Position numbers and translations under genes: made by a program. The notes under the pieces are model-generated. The model ran no database searches. It saw nothing but the letters and a program-made list of their open reading frames with translations, and was not told the origin of the DNA. A stretch of DNA of 37,308 nt from a virus, in IMG/VR virus record IMGVR_UViG_3300019763_000015, positions 1-37,308 of that record; one strand, written 5' to 3'. Shown piece after piece: positions 25,699-35,077 of this stretch (its first letter is position 1; the number at the start of each line of letters is the position of its first letter).

Positions 25699-27126
25699 TT
25701 ACTCTCCAATAGCAGCGTAATTCAGGGAACCTGATAGCAATACAGAAGAGCTTGTGGTATCAGTCCTGGATGTATCCCAGGTAGTTTTACCATAAGTTGT
25801 GTGAGCAGTAGATAGTGTTGTAGTTACTGTGGTGAGTAGCCTCATATATGTAATATCTGAGCCTGCTGATCCGGATACAGAAAAATTGAAAGTTTGTCCT
25901 TGGCCAGAAAAGTGCTGCTCTGTGCCATCGTGCCAAGCGCCCCCATAAAAAAGTTGAGCTTTCACTACAGACGTTGATTGTACAAATACTGTTTTATAAA
26001 CTCCTCCGATATATGTAATGTAAAAAGACATGAGTCTGTGAGACCCTGATGCTGTTACACTACGAGTACCTGCGGGTAAAGCAATTTGATCACTGTAAAA
26101 AGATATTGTAGTTGGGCCATTTTGAGAAAGTTCTTTCTCACCTGAACCACCAACAGTAGTAGAACCTGCAGAAAATATTAACTCAGCCTTAGGCATAAAG
26201 GTGTAGTGGCCATCGTTAGCAGGCTGTTGTATATCAGAGGCGCTGACGTGTAGGGTTTGAGACTGGTCACTATGAGTATGGTCATATGTTGGTACGTTAT
26301 TGGGTGAAACAAAAACCTTAGGTGGGTTCCGAAAAACTCCAGGAATATCTTTGGTGACACCAGACATAGCTGTACCCACCTCTAAACGTTTGAGGGATTT
26401 TGCATGCACGTGCTGATCACCTATGTATTGCCAAAAATCTATATCCCCATCTGTAATCTCACAATAATCTCCGTCCACTGTATTGCCTACAATGATGGTT
26501 GATCCTGCATGTATCTTACCACCATCTATCTTGGTGGTATCTCCTGCAGCTCGCCAAGCACTATCATTGGTTGCCCCTTCCTCACTCCACTCTTCTGTGT
26601 ATGCCTCGTTACAGTTATCCACCAGATCCCTGTAAGCGTTGGCGTATGCTTGAGACACATCAGACATGGTTGAACCAACAAGAAGATACGTCTCTGCCGG
26701 GTGACTCCATACCCCTGCATTGGTGAGGAAGATCCTTAATGAATCATGTGCCCCTACGAGCTCCGTAGAGTCCACTGAGAGGGTTGCGGCATAAGCCACA
26801 AGCTTGGTGTAATCTATGTTGATTTGATGCCAGGATTGGCGCCATGTGGCCTTCTCACCGGGGGAGAGCCTTTGGTCCGATTCCATGTCGGCAATGAGGT
26901 ATCGAGCTGATTGCCGGGAAGCTCCATGAGAACCTACAGAGGTGCCTTCCTGAGCTACCCCTATTAAACCCCCCTCTGTATCAAATGAGTCAGATAAGAT
27001 TTGAGCCTCCGAAGAGGCCCTTACTTGAATCTTAACCAGAGTGCCAGGGGTATCACCTATAGCCCAAATTTTAAGGGTATTTTCGCCCTCTATCACATTG
27101 CCTGCAGGGATGCTTAAAATAGCCAT
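25699..27126 (-). CDS. Tail fibre/receptor-binding protein candidate (475 aa)
   Basis: The N-terminal 50 residues form a beta domain (IPAGNVIEGENTLKIW). Residues about 73-140 hold a helical segment (LIADMESDQRLSPGEKATWRQSWHQINIDY) like one in tail-tip J-type proteins. The C-terminal half is Ser/Thr/Gly-rich beta structure (SAGSTTVGGSGEKELSQ, TTVTTTLSTAHTT), typical of fibre heads. It is the last of three fibre-like genes before the portal gene. Receptor binding is inferred; the host receptor is unknown. A short 6-bp hairpin (AGGGGA/TCCCCT) precedes its ribosome site. Confidence 0.6.
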   Translation of the reverse strand: MAILSIPAGNVIEGENTLKIWAIGDTPGTLVKIQVRASSEAQILSDSFDTEGGLIGVAQEGTSVGSHGASRQSARYLIADMESDQRLSPGEKATWRQSWHQINIDYTKLVAYAATLSVDSTELVGAHDSLRIFLTNAGVWSHPAETYLLVGSTMSDVSQAYANAYRDLVDNCNEAYTEEWSEEGATNDSAWRAAGDTTKIDGGKIHAGSTIIVGNTVDGDYCEITDGDIDFWQYIGDQHVHAKSLKRLEVGTAMSGVTKDIPGVFRNPPKVFVSPNNVPTYDHTHSDQSQTLHVSASDIQQPANDGHYTFMPKAELIFSAGSTTVGGSGEKELSQNGPTTISFYSDQIALPAGTRSVTASGSHRLMSFYITYIGGVYKTVFVQSTSVVKAQLFYGGAWHDGTEQHFSGQGQTFNFSVSGSAGSDITYMRLLTTVTTTLSTAHTTYGKTTWDTSRTDTTSSSVLLSGSLNYAAIGE

Positions 27127-27175
27127 ATTATTCCTTTCAGGGGAAGTTACCCTCCCCTATGAGTAGCAGTTGTGA

Positions 27176-27580
27176 TTATGCCTTATCAACAGTATCCCAG
27201 TACGTCATCAATATAGCAGCATAGGCGTTTTTGACATCATTGAGAATTTTACCAAATTCGTATTCAGTAACTGCGTGTACTACGTTATCAATATCCCTGA
27301 CAAAGGTTTTGATGGGGGACATACTGAGAAGCAGAGTATCATATTCACCACACTGCATCACGATACCTCGAACTGAAGTCACTGTCCCCGCAGCAACAGC
27401 TGCGTTCTTTGTGATTAGTGCATCGGCCTTGACTTGCTTCAGTTTGTCAGACGGCAAGACGATGGGCTCCTCTTGGTAGCCCTCAGGCTTCTTAGCCCCA
27501 AACAAAGGAACCACCTTATCAACACGCTGCTTGCCATCTTCGTTTGTTACCAGTTTATAATACGTTTTAGCTTCATCCAT
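27176..27580 (-). CDS. Hypothetical protein downstream of tail fibre, possible fibre chaperone
   Basis: The 134-aa protein has an N-terminal beta part (YYKLVTNEDGKQRVDKVVPLFG) and a helical C-terminus (EFGKILNDVKNAYAAILMTYWDTV). Its start overlaps the end of the 760-aa fibre gene by eight bases, the arrangement often seen for fibre assembly chaperones such as DUF4376-type proteins. I see no firm family motif, so the chaperone role is inference from position and size. Confidence 0.5.
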   Translation of the reverse strand: MDEAKTYYKLVTNEDGKQRVDKVVPLFGAKKPEGYQEEPIVLPSDKLKQVKADALITKNAAVAAGTVTSVRGIVMQCGEYDTLLLSMSPIKTFVRDIDNVVHAVTEYEFGKILNDVKNAYAAILMTYWDTVDKA

Positions 27581-29855
27581 TGGAAACCCTCCTTACGACG
27601 AGTTTGTAATAACCAGTTAAGTAGCCGAGGTCTGTCAGATAATCACGAGAGCGAACAGAGAATGTATTATTCTCTTCAAGATATACGTTACCACCGCGAA
27701 CTCTATAAGGGTCTTCTGCATCGAGCGTCTGAAGCCCAGTAAGCGCCAGTCTGCCGTCATTGGAAGGCTTGGAGGAGTAGTATAATGCCCACTCAACATT
27801 TCGAGACATCAACATATTCGGGATGATATACGTTGTGTTTGGTACAGCAGGCCAAAGAGGTGATGCCCAAGTATCACCAGTTGCCACAAGGTCAATGTCA
27901 ACCACGAGACCATCCGTCACAGTACATTTACCAAGCAGAACCTTCGTGTTCTTCCAGTCAGGCCCAAGGTCAGCAGTATACGACCCAACAGGGCCATAAT
28001 CCAACGTACCGTCAGGCATAGCAAAGATATCCCACTCACCGTCAGGCCAAGTCATGGGATAAACTGCGTCAGCATCTTTCCCTACGATCAGGTCTTTGTT
28101 TCCGTTGTTAACATTGAAGCCATCCGAGATGGTAGCCACGAAGGGCTTATCCGGTGTGGCCTTGATCTGTATGGACTTCCCAGTGGGTAGGTCGCCTGTT
28201 TTACCAAAGACCATAAATAGTCTTTCACCTGACCAACTCGAAGGAAAAGTTATTTCTGACCCATTTAATGTTGGAATTGCAGATGGACTTTGATTTATTT
28301 CTGCGTCTGGCGAGTCAAGTTTTGTAAGTTTTGCAAAGTTTGAATCCTTTGACATGACATACCAACTATCTTGCCCATCAATCATTTTAGAAATGATTGC
28401 CTCTGGTTCAAACCCACAATCAAATGTCCCACCATCTGTGAGTAGCACTGTAACCGTCACCCCACGTTTACCCCACATGCCGGGCGTGATGTCATCAAGG
28501 CGTTCGCCGAACCAGCCATAGAACATGATCGTACCACCGGGTGCATTAGTGGAGTTTGTTGTGCCTACATATATCTCATCATCTGTTGAATCTTTGTTAT
28601 CGAACATCGCGGCATTAGCAGCAGCAGCATTTGATAAATTCAAGTTTAAGAACTTTGAAGCCCCAATAACTGATGAGTATACAGTCCAGTTCCGAGAGGC
28701 ATCAATCTGCTTAAACCACCCCATGATGAGTGGAGTACCCATTGGGTGTTTTATAACTTTAGGAGACGCGTCGCCTGTATATTTACACATTGCAAATCCT
28801 GTAGCAGGATTAAATGACCACTCAATACCATCAATTGTTACCTTGTTGGTCGTATGAAAGGCCAAGACGTTATTGCCGTCTGGTGAGTTGATTCTTATAT
28901 CATCACCAGCAACAAACCCAGTTGATGTGAATTCTTGTATTTTATCTGCCCATACTGTATCTGAATTAACAGAGTCAGATACAAGAAGATGTCCTGCACC
29001 CCTGATAGTATCAGTAACGAATCGGTCCCCGGCGCGGGTCGGGTCAGTATACATCACCATCCCACCATACTCCCCACCACTGAAGGCCATACCAAGGTCC
29101 ACAGCGAGGCCAGCTACCCCGGTCCCAATGTAGTCAATGGAATCAAAGACCTTTACCTCTACCTCTTCAGCAGTGAGGCCACCACCGAAGGATAAGACAG
29201 ATTGCCGAGTATCCACCATAGTGTTGCTCATAGCACTTACACGAGCTACTTGTGTATCCCCCTCTGCCACCACACGAGCCACTTGTGGAGTACCACCTTC
29301 AGCCTCTACCCGTGCAATTTCTGAAGTACCTTGAGCTATGACGAGATTAGTCTGAGTGGTGCCCTCTGCTGTGACGAGCCCTACTTGGGTAGTGCCTTCA
29401 CCTTGCACTCGGATTATCTGGGCATCACCTTCTGCAGTTGCCCGAGCCGTTTGGGTGTCACCTTCAGTAATTACTCGGGCAACTTGGGTATTACCCTCTA
29501 TGGTTACCCGAGCGACCTGGGTATCCCCACCTTCTGTACCTACCCGGGTTATCTCACTGGTCCCCTTGGCTTCAATAGCAGCAATTTGCTCAGTGGTTAA
29601 TTCCGTAGTTAAAGAAATAAGGGCACCCCAGGTACCATCAGGATTTTTGAATTGTAACTCCCCACCAACCCATTGGTGTTCCGGGGCATCCCCAGATCTA
29701 CCCAAACGATGACCACCCGGAGTAATGCCATCATGAAGACACATCTCCCAGGCAGTCGTATTTACTGTGATCTCTTTAGGCCGGCCGATAAACACATCAG
29801 ATTCGGCAGCAGGACCACCTCTCCATTGAATTACTTGAGGTCCACCTGTAGTCAT
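27573..29855 (-). CDS. Tail fibre with Mtd-like N-terminus and hendecad coiled-coil stalk
   Basis: Residues 8-55 (QWRGGPAAESDVFIGRPKEI, then CLHDGITPGGHRLG) match the N-terminal attachment domain shared with Mtd and many fibres. Residues 95-206 are ten tandem 11-12-residue repeats (consensus AEGDTQVARVT), a parallel trimeric coiled-coil stalk. A beta region follows with a domain common in marine phage fibres (about 340-470: FAMCKYTGDASPKVIKHPMG, IMGWFK, GGTIMFYGWFGERLDD), then a receptor-side C-terminus. It lies between two other fibre genes. No reverse transcriptase or C-type lectin variable region is visible, so a diversity-generating retroelement is not supported. Confidence 0.75.
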   Translation of the reverse strand: MTTGGPQVIQWRGGPAAESDVFIGRPKEITVNTTAWEMCLHDGITPGGHRLGRSGDAPEHQWVGGELQFKNPDGTWGALISLTTELTTEQIAAIEAKGTSEITRVGTEGGDTQVARVTIEGNTQVARVITEGDTQTARATAEGDAQIIRVQGEGTTQVGLVTAEGTTQTNLVIAQGTSEIARVEAEGGTPQVARVVAEGDTQVARVSAMSNTMVDTRQSVLSFGGGLTAEEVEVKVFDSIDYIGTGVAGLAVDLGMAFSGGEYGGMVMYTDPTRAGDRFVTDTIRGAGHLLVSDSVNSDTVWADKIQEFTSTGFVAGDDIRINSPDGNNVLAFHTTNKVTIDGIEWSFNPATGFAMCKYTGDASPKVIKHPMGTPLIMGWFKQIDASRNWTVYSSVIGASKFLNLNLSNAAAANAAMFDNKDSTDDEIYVGTTNSTNAPGGTIMFYGWFGERLDDITPGMWGKRGVTVTVLLTDGGTFDCGFEPEAIISKMIDGQDSWYVMSKDSNFAKLTKLDSPDAEINQSPSAIPTLNGSEITFPSSWSGERLFMVFGKTGDLPTGKSIQIKATPDKPFVATISDGFNVNNGNKDLIVGKDADAVYPMTWPDGEWDIFAMPDGTLDYGPVGSYTADLGPDWKNTKVLLGKCTVTDGLVVDIDLVATGDTWASPLWPAVPNTTYIIPNMLMSRNVEWALYYSSKPSNDGRLALTGLQTLDAEDPYRVRGGNVYLEENNTFSVRSRDYLTDLGYLTGYYKLVVRRVSNG
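29238..29573 (-). repeat. Tandem ~33-bp coding repeats in the fibre stalk
   Basis: Ten degenerate units, eight of 33 bases and two of 36, encode the hendecad stalk of the tail fibre (residues 95-206). Unit cores include GDTQVARV, GNTQVARV, GDTQTARA, GDAQIIRV and GTTQVGLV. Codons vary between units, so the array is old rather than freshly copied. Confidence 0.8.
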
Positions 29856-29856
29856 A

Positions 29857-31593
29857 TTAAAAACCCCCTAAATCATAAAATTTGCCACCCATGGACAAAT
29901 CAATATAGTTGCTTGCTTCACTCTCATCAGAAAAGCCTGTGTTAGCCCAGGCCACATCACCAAGGTCCCTTGAACCAAGTACATCAACAGTAAGGACTAC
30001 CCCATTCAAAGCGACCTGTAATTTGCCTGTGAAAGCATCATCTACCTCTACCTCTATCATAGCTCCGGTAGCTTGAGCAGAATCAAAAGACCAAGCATCA
30101 GCCGCATCAAGGTGGCCATTGGTGACAACTGCCTGACTACCAGTCCAGTTCAACAACAGAGCACCAGTGATTCCCACAGAGTCTTGAAAATCCTTCTTTG
30201 CTTGGGCAGTGCCAAAGGTCATTACCATGTTATTAAACACTGCTTGACCTGTTTCAGGATCCAGGGAGAACCAACTCTCTCCAGGCTCTTGAGCATCAAA
30301 GTTGGTAGACTTGATGGTATTCACCACCAGATCCCCATTTACCGTAACAGCTCCCGTGGTGCCGTCAACCACAAAGAGTGGTACCAGACCTCCAGGGGTA
30401 ATCACATGGAAATGCTCAGCCTTCACATTGAATTCTGATTGGGCTGAATCTGCATGGAGTACCCAGTATGTCGATGAAGATGCTGAACCAGGTGAATTAG
30501 CTGCAGAAGAGGTATGTTCCAGAATGCATCGATAAACTTTCCCATCAGCATAACTCACCAGATTGCCCAACTTATAGACATAAGAAGCATCATCGGTGCT
30601 GGCCAGCCAGGTAGGGTGAATCAACAGCTCAAAGCCAGAGACATAGGGGGTCCCACCCACAGTCTCTTCAATGACCACCCCATACCGATCAGCAGATAAA
30701 GACTCCACTGCTTTGATGGCATATTGCGTATCAGCCAAGCCTTCAGACAAAACCTCTGTCACAACCTCCGTAGCGGTCATGCGAGTCTCCGCAGAATCCA
30801 TACGGCCGGTGAGATCATTCACATTAGTTATCTGGGCCACTAAGGCTTCTGCCGTCTGGGTGATCCGTGTGGTATTCTGCTGTACTGCCCCACTGGCCAG
30901 AGACTCCCGGGCAGTCACTTCTGCAGTAATCCGATCAGAAGATTGGTTCAGCGAAGCAGTATGCTGTGCCACAGTACCAGCCAGCCCATTAGGACTTTCA
31001 ATGACATCCAGCCGGGATACCGTGCTTGATATGTTATTGGCCATGACATCAATGGCAGCTGTTTGAGATTCCAGGATACCTGTGGTCTTATCATCCAGAG
31101 CAGTGACCTGCAAGGTGATCTGCTCGGCATTCATATCAATGGCTGCTTTATTGGCCTGAATGCCTTCCGCATTGCGACCCATTTCAATGGCCTGCAAGCT
31201 AATCTGCTCATCCGTATAAGCCATCGCTGTACGTGAAATATGGTCGATATCAAGCTCCGTAAGGAGTTGATCGACATCCCTACCCACCCGCAGCCAGAGA
31301 TCTCTCAGCAGCCCAATATCAGCTGCTAAAGCAGGGGAGAAAACACTGGTGTCCAGGGAATCTGAAAGTATCTCCATAAGGGTGCTCTTATCAAGCAGAC
31401 CCCCTGAACCACCTACATGGACATTCACCTCTGGACGGTGGTCAGCTACAACCACCTCAATGGGATCCTCATGCACTACAGTGATGTCATGAAGATCCTC
31501 CAAATTCATGATGGTCACAACCGGGGTACCTGAATCAATGGACACCTTAACAGGGGTCTCAGTGACTTCTACAAATACCTGGGGATCGGTCAT
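29857..31593 (-). CDS. Tail-tip J-like protein with central coiled coil and carbohydrate-binding-like module (578 aa)
   Basis: The N-terminus (1-65) is beta-rich. Residues about 90-300 are helical heptad-like repeats (ITLQVTALDDKT, ISSTVSRLDVIE, ITAEVTARESLA, MDSAETRMTAT). Then ADRYGVVIEE (about 298-307) begins a DUF1983-like domain of phage tail-tip proteins. Inside it YKLGNLVSYADGKVYRCILEH followed by TYWVLHA resembles a CBM5/12 chitin-binding fold. The C-terminus is a beta domain. Its start overlaps the 123-aa gene by four bases. J-like domains are commoner in long-tailed phages, so this may be a host-range module acquired by a podovirus. Confidence 0.65.
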   Translation of the reverse strand: MTDPQVFVEVTETPVKVSIDSGTPVVTIMNLEDLHDITVVHEDPIEVVVADHRPEVNVHVGGSGGLLDKSTLMEILSDSLDTSVFSPALAADIGLLRDLWLRVGRDVDQLLTELDIDHISRTAMAYTDEQISLQAIEMGRNAEGIQANKAAIDMNAEQITLQVTALDDKTTGILESQTAAIDVMANNISSTVSRLDVIESPNGLAGTVAQHTASLNQSSDRITAEVTARESLASGAVQQNTTRITQTAEALVAQITNVNDLTGRMDSAETRMTATEVVTEVLSEGLADTQYAIKAVESLSADRYGVVIEETVGGTPYVSGFELLIHPTWLASTDDASYVYKLGNLVSYADGKVYRCILEHTSSAANSPGSASSSTYWVLHADSAQSEFNVKAEHFHVITPGGLVPLFVVDGTTGAVTVNGDLVVNTIKSTNFDAQEPGESWFSLDPETGQAVFNNMVMTFGTAQAKKDFQDSVGITGALLLNWTGSQAVVTNGHLDAADAWSFDSAQATGAMIEVEVDDAFTGKLQVALNGVVLTVDVLGSRDLGDVAWANTGFSDESEASNYIDLSMGGKFYDLGGF

Positions 31594-31961
31594 ACGGTCA
31601 CCTCGCTCATCACGTAGAATTTACCATAGAGCATCTTGTCCACGATATCCTCTTCGCCCTCTGCTTCGATCACCAACTCCAGATCGTAGACCCCCTCATC
31701 AAAAGCAAGGGATGCTGTTTCACTGGCATGCATATTTACCGAGATCCCCAAACCGGCATTAACAACGGTCAAACCCCCATTGGCGGAGGTCAACTCAAGC
31801 AGTGGTTCACCGGCAGCCTTATCCCAGGCATGTCTTACCTGCATCCGCATGGTAGTGTATTTATCGAAGGAGATTGCCACATCACTGGCATCCCGTGCGG
31901 AGAGCCCAATACCCAAGGTACCCCCGCGGTAAACGGTAAAGTCATATCGTCCAGGTCGCAT
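31590..31961 (-). CDS. Small beta-rich tail/fibre-attachment protein (123 aa)
   Basis: The protein starts RPGRYDFTVYRGGTLGIGLSARD and continues with alternating strands (TTMRMQVRHAWD, GVYDLELVIEAEGE), a pattern seen in small phage proteins next to fibre genes that may form a beta-sandwich adaptor. The start overlaps the adaptor stop by one base (TAATG) and the end overlaps the 578-aa gene by four bases, so it is coupled to both. A link between tail and fibre is inferred. Confidence 0.55.
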   Translation of the reverse strand: MRPGRYDFTVYRGGTLGIGLSARDASDVAISFDKYTTMRMQVRHAWDKAAGEPLLELTSANGGLTVVNAGLGISVNMHASETASLAFDEGVYDLELVIEAEGEEDIVDKMLYGKFYVMSEVTV

Positions 31962-32683
31962 TATACAAACCCCCTGTTGTTAAAAGCATTTACTTCAGTG
32001 TCTTCCATAGGCATCAGAACCAAATCCCTGATACGAGAGCATTCAGTCTCATACCGGTACAGGAAGGTGCTGGACATACTTCGTTGACCTTCTCCAACAT
32101 TGGAAGTCTTGCCGGTAAACAGGCGGGAAGCAGCATGCATCATAATGGCTGTCTTGATGGTGGAAGGGACATCCAACCGCACAGCAGCCGGATCAAAATC
32201 GCTGGTGACCCCAATCCGCGGATAAGAGGCTTGGTAAACCAAAGAGATGATACGCCGCTTACCATTGTCTCGAAGCTTGATCACGTCCATCTCAGGCATG
32301 AAGATATCATCAGGGTACTGGTGGTCATTGATGAAGACCCTGTTGCCATCCTCATCGTAGGCCTCAAGGATCTTGATAATGTCGTTGTTGAGTTCATCTT
32401 CCTTGGTTCCATCCAGGTAAATGTCATCCCCACCAGTAAGGGGATCACCTACATGAGAAGCCCGAAGGTAATACCGGGTCACACCGTCCTTCTGGTGCAG
32501 GTCCAGTTCCTTTTTCCTGAAGACAAATCTGGTGAACAAGTCCAGCAGTGCTGCGTTCACCAGGTTGGTTATTTTCTTGTATTTGTCCGGGGTAATTCCC
32601 TCTTGAGTTTTGGCATTACCCACGGCCATGCCTGAAAACTCACCATATGCCAGATCGTCGAAAATCTCTTTCAGTGTAAGCAT
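31961..32683 (-). CDS. Head-to-tail adaptor (tail tubular A-like)
   Basis: The 240-aa protein has the alpha-helical adaptor pattern: an N-terminal helix (LTLKEIFDDLAYGEFSGMA), ITNLVNAALLDLFTRFVFRKKEL (about 37-60), a beta insertion with IIKILEAYDEDGNRV and ISLVYQASYPRI, then helices IKTAIMMHAASRLFTGKT and TFLYRYETECSRI. This is the layout of podoviral gp11/TTPA-like and related connector proteins that bind below the portal. It follows the large terminase gene; the start at 32683 has AAGGAG. In N4 the connector also maps on the terminase side of the late operon. Confidence 0.7.
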   Translation of the reverse strand: MLTLKEIFDDLAYGEFSGMAVGNAKTQEGITPDKYKKITNLVNAALLDLFTRFVFRKKELDLHQKDGVTRYYLRASHVGDPLTGGDDIYLDGTKEDELNNDIIKILEAYDEDGNRVFINDHQYPDDIFMPEMDVIKLRDNGKRRIISLVYQASYPRIGVTSDFDPAAVRLDVPSTIKTAIMMHAASRLFTGKTSNVGEGQRSMSSTFLYRYETECSRIRDLVLMPMEDTEVNAFNNRGFV

Positions 32684-32709
32684 AAACGCTCCTTCTGTTG
32701 TTTGCAGGA

Positions 32710-34374
32710 CTATACCACATAAGAATCCATCGCTGAAACTTCTTCTTCGATTTCTTCCATGTCCCAGATATCATCTTCAGAAGCTTTTGTCATGGGCATC
32801 CCATCATCCGATGGGCGCCACACAACCATGGATGCCAGCATAGAGATGGTATCAATGAAGTCGTCATGCTTGGACTTGAACCCACCCTTAGCCGCCAGGC
32901 CCAATTCATCCATGCATTCCATCATGGGGGCACTGCCACGCAGCTCTTCAGGGAAATAAAATCTCTTGGCTTTGAACCAAGGCAATACCATACTGAAGCG
33001 GAGCATCTTGTTGGTATTCGGTTTGATGCCAGGACGGTTCTGGTTGTTCTCCGAAGCCAGGTTGAAGAAGATGTTCTTGTCCATCATGTCTCGCTCGATG
33101 ATGGATGCAAACCCTTGTTGCTGCCCGGTGACCTCAATACCCACGGACAAGGGATTCCACTTCTGAACCAACCTGAACAGGTCAGCCAGGTTCTTATCCA
33201 TCAGCTGCTTCTTGCAAACACCATCTACCCAGAACCAATAACCCTTGCTGTTCAAGGCCCAGACGGAAATGACAGAGAAGTCGTTGGCATCCTCCTCTGT
33301 GGTGGCAAAGTCAGTGGTAATGTAATAGTTGAATGCTGATCTCCTCTTCATGAGAGAAGTCCGGTTATACCACCGGATATCATCATCCTCTACCAATCTG
33401 TCGTCATCAGACATAATCCTCAGCATAAGCTCCTGGTTGAAGTTCTCGGGAGTGCCCAGAGCCTGGGCTTCATCGTATTCAGCCTTTACATACTCATAGG
33501 GGAAACGATCCTCCCAGGAGCCCCTAAACTCCTCCCTGGTGCACGGATAATGCTGACAGATAGGGTAGACACTAACCCGCCATGCACCTGATTCTACGGC
33601 CTTATAGAGGGGATCTCGGGCGTTGAATGGGGTACCCAGCCATACCATCTTCTGGCGGGTAGGGTGAAGGGCCTTAGAAACGGCCTTATAGATCGTATTT
33701 TCGATCGTTTTGATGACCGTAGGGGATTCTGCATCCGTATCGCTTACGAGGTCGTCAAGGATCGCTACAGAGGGCCTCTGGCCAAGCTCTTTAGCACCCC
33801 TCACTCCCGTTTTGGCCCCATACCCCTTTACTACCAGGATATGACCCTCGTTATTGCGGAATTCAAGGCGAATATCAGTGAATTTACGGCCTGTGGCTAT
33901 CTGGGCCTCAAAGGTATCTAAACCCACAAAACCGGCTCCATCGGTGCCTACAGTGATCCTCTTGTCCGGAATGAGGCTTTTCAGGAAATCACTCTCCCCA
34001 TACCGGTATTCCACGTTTCGGCGGAGGTTCTTTACCCCGTTCTCAATGGAGTCCGTTACATAGAGCAGTAGATTCACGTTCCCAAAGCCAGGAAACTCCC
34101 CAAAGGCCGCGATGAACAGAATCAGGTACTCACCAAAGAGGGTGGTCTTACCGATCCCCCTGTGACAGAGGATCGCACACCTCCTGTCCTTGTTGAATAC
34201 CCTATCCATCATCTTCAGGTGGACCAGGGGAGTCTCGTTCTCCTCGGTGCCGGCATTGACTTGCTTGATGAACCAAACAAATTTAAGAGCCCACTCCGCC
34301 GGCACATACCCTACGAAGTCGTAATCAGTTTCCCTCAGCCACTGCTCGACTGGTTGCTTTTTGTAAAGAGACAT
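32710..34374 (-). CDS. Terminase large subunit (ATPase and nuclease)
   Basis: The 554-aa packaging motor has a Walker A motif HRGIGKTT (71-78), a Walker B VAILDD (203-208) with catalytic acid following, and a coupling motif WLGTPF (245-250). The RNase H-like nuclease has acidic residues D355 (TTDFATTEEDANDFSVI), E414 (VGIEVTG) and the KHDDFID cluster (502-508). It cuts concatemers and pumps DNA through the portal. Its start overlaps the stop of the small-subunit gene. Length and motifs are complete, so it looks functional. Confidence 0.93.
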   Translation of the reverse strand: MSLYKKQPVEQWLRETDYDFVGYVPAEWALKFVWFIKQVNAGTEENETPLVHLKMMDRVFNKDRRCAILCHRGIGKTTLFGEYLILFIAAFGEFPGFGNVNLLLYVTDSIENGVKNLRRNVEYRYGESDFLKSLIPDKRITVGTDGAGFVGLDTFEAQIATGRKFTDIRLEFRNNEGHILVVKGYGAKTGVRGAKELGQRPSVAILDDLVSDTDAESPTVIKTIENTIYKAVSKALHPTRQKMVWLGTPFNARDPLYKAVESGAWRVSVYPICQHYPCTREEFRGSWEDRFPYEYVKAEYDEAQALGTPENFNQELMLRIMSDDDRLVEDDDIRWYNRTSLMKRRSAFNYYITTDFATTEEDANDFSVISVWALNSKGYWFWVDGVCKKQLMDKNLADLFRLVQKWNPLSVGIEVTGQQQGFASIIERDMMDKNIFFNLASENNQNRPGIKPNTNKMLRFSMVLPWFKAKRFYFPEELRGSAPMMECMDELGLAAKGGFKSKHDDFIDTISMLASMVVWRPSDDGMPMTKASEDDIWDMEEIEEEVSAMDSYVV

Positions 34375-35069
34375 TACACATCAATCACCTCTCCCCGGTC
34401 CGGGACAATGGATACGTTGGTGAGGGCCTTCACATCACCACCCTGTTTCATATATTCCAACTGCGTCTTGGCCATCTGATCCATCACTATGCGGAAATCC
34501 TCATGGATGGTCGGAGCAGAGGCACCCACATCCAGCTCAATCTTCTTGGTCTCCGGCGCCTTCAGGTGGGTGAGCAAACTGTTGGCAGCACTCATCCGCA
34601 CCATGGGTGATACCTTGGTATCCATCATGATTGCCCGCTGGGTGTTGATAGCTTCCTGAAACACATCTTGGTTCAAAATGTGGGTGGGGATCATGGCCTG
34701 CTCCATGATCAAGACCACCAACTTGGATTTGTTGTAGGCTGTGTGGTAGCTGGATTGATCCTTCGAAGAAACACCCTGCTCATCCCACTTCTTCTTCTTC
34801 TCTGGAAAGGTCCGGTTGAAGGCATCCCGGTTGGTCATCCCCATAAACTTGTACCCCGCGTAACGCACGGCACTCAAATACTTGGAGATGGGGAATTTCC
34901 CCTGGGTCAGGACATTGGCAAAGCCAAGCAGGTTGTCCCGGTAATGCTCCCAGTCCTCTTCCTGGGTTAAAACGTTGTTAATACCCATCATCAAAATGGG
35001 GTTGACTGCCTTCCTCATACTGGAGGGCAAGACGGCCTTGAACTCATCTTCCGTCAATGCAGGTACCAT
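34374..35069 (-). CDS. Terminase small subunit candidate
   Basis: The 231-aa, mostly helical protein lies immediately upstream of the large terminase and overlaps its start by one base. Residues about 130-180 (ILNQDVFQEAINTQRAIMMDTKVSPMVRMSAANSLLTHLKAPE) resemble the helical oligomerisation part of small terminases that precedes DNA delivery. N4-like phages have a protein of about this size in this place. Position is the strongest support. The start at 35069 has AGGAG. Confidence 0.65.
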   Translation of the reverse strand: MVPALTEDEFKAVLPSSMRKAVNPILMMGINNVLTQEEDWEHYRDNLLGFANVLTQGKFPISKYLSAVRYAGYKFMGMTNRDAFNRTFPEKKKKWDEQGVSSKDQSSYHTAYNKSKLVVLIMEQAMIPTHILNQDVFQEAINTQRAIMMDTKVSPMVRMSAANSLLTHLKAPETKKIELDVGASAPTIHEDFRIVMDQMAKTQLEYMKQGGDVKALTNVSIVPDRGEVIDV

Positions 35070-35077
35070 GACTTCTC

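Noticed and set aside
27573-29855. Diversity-generating retroelement target in the Mtd-like fibre
   Set aside because: Only the N-terminal attachment domain resembles Mtd; there is no lectin variable region, template repeat or reverse transcriptase in the window.
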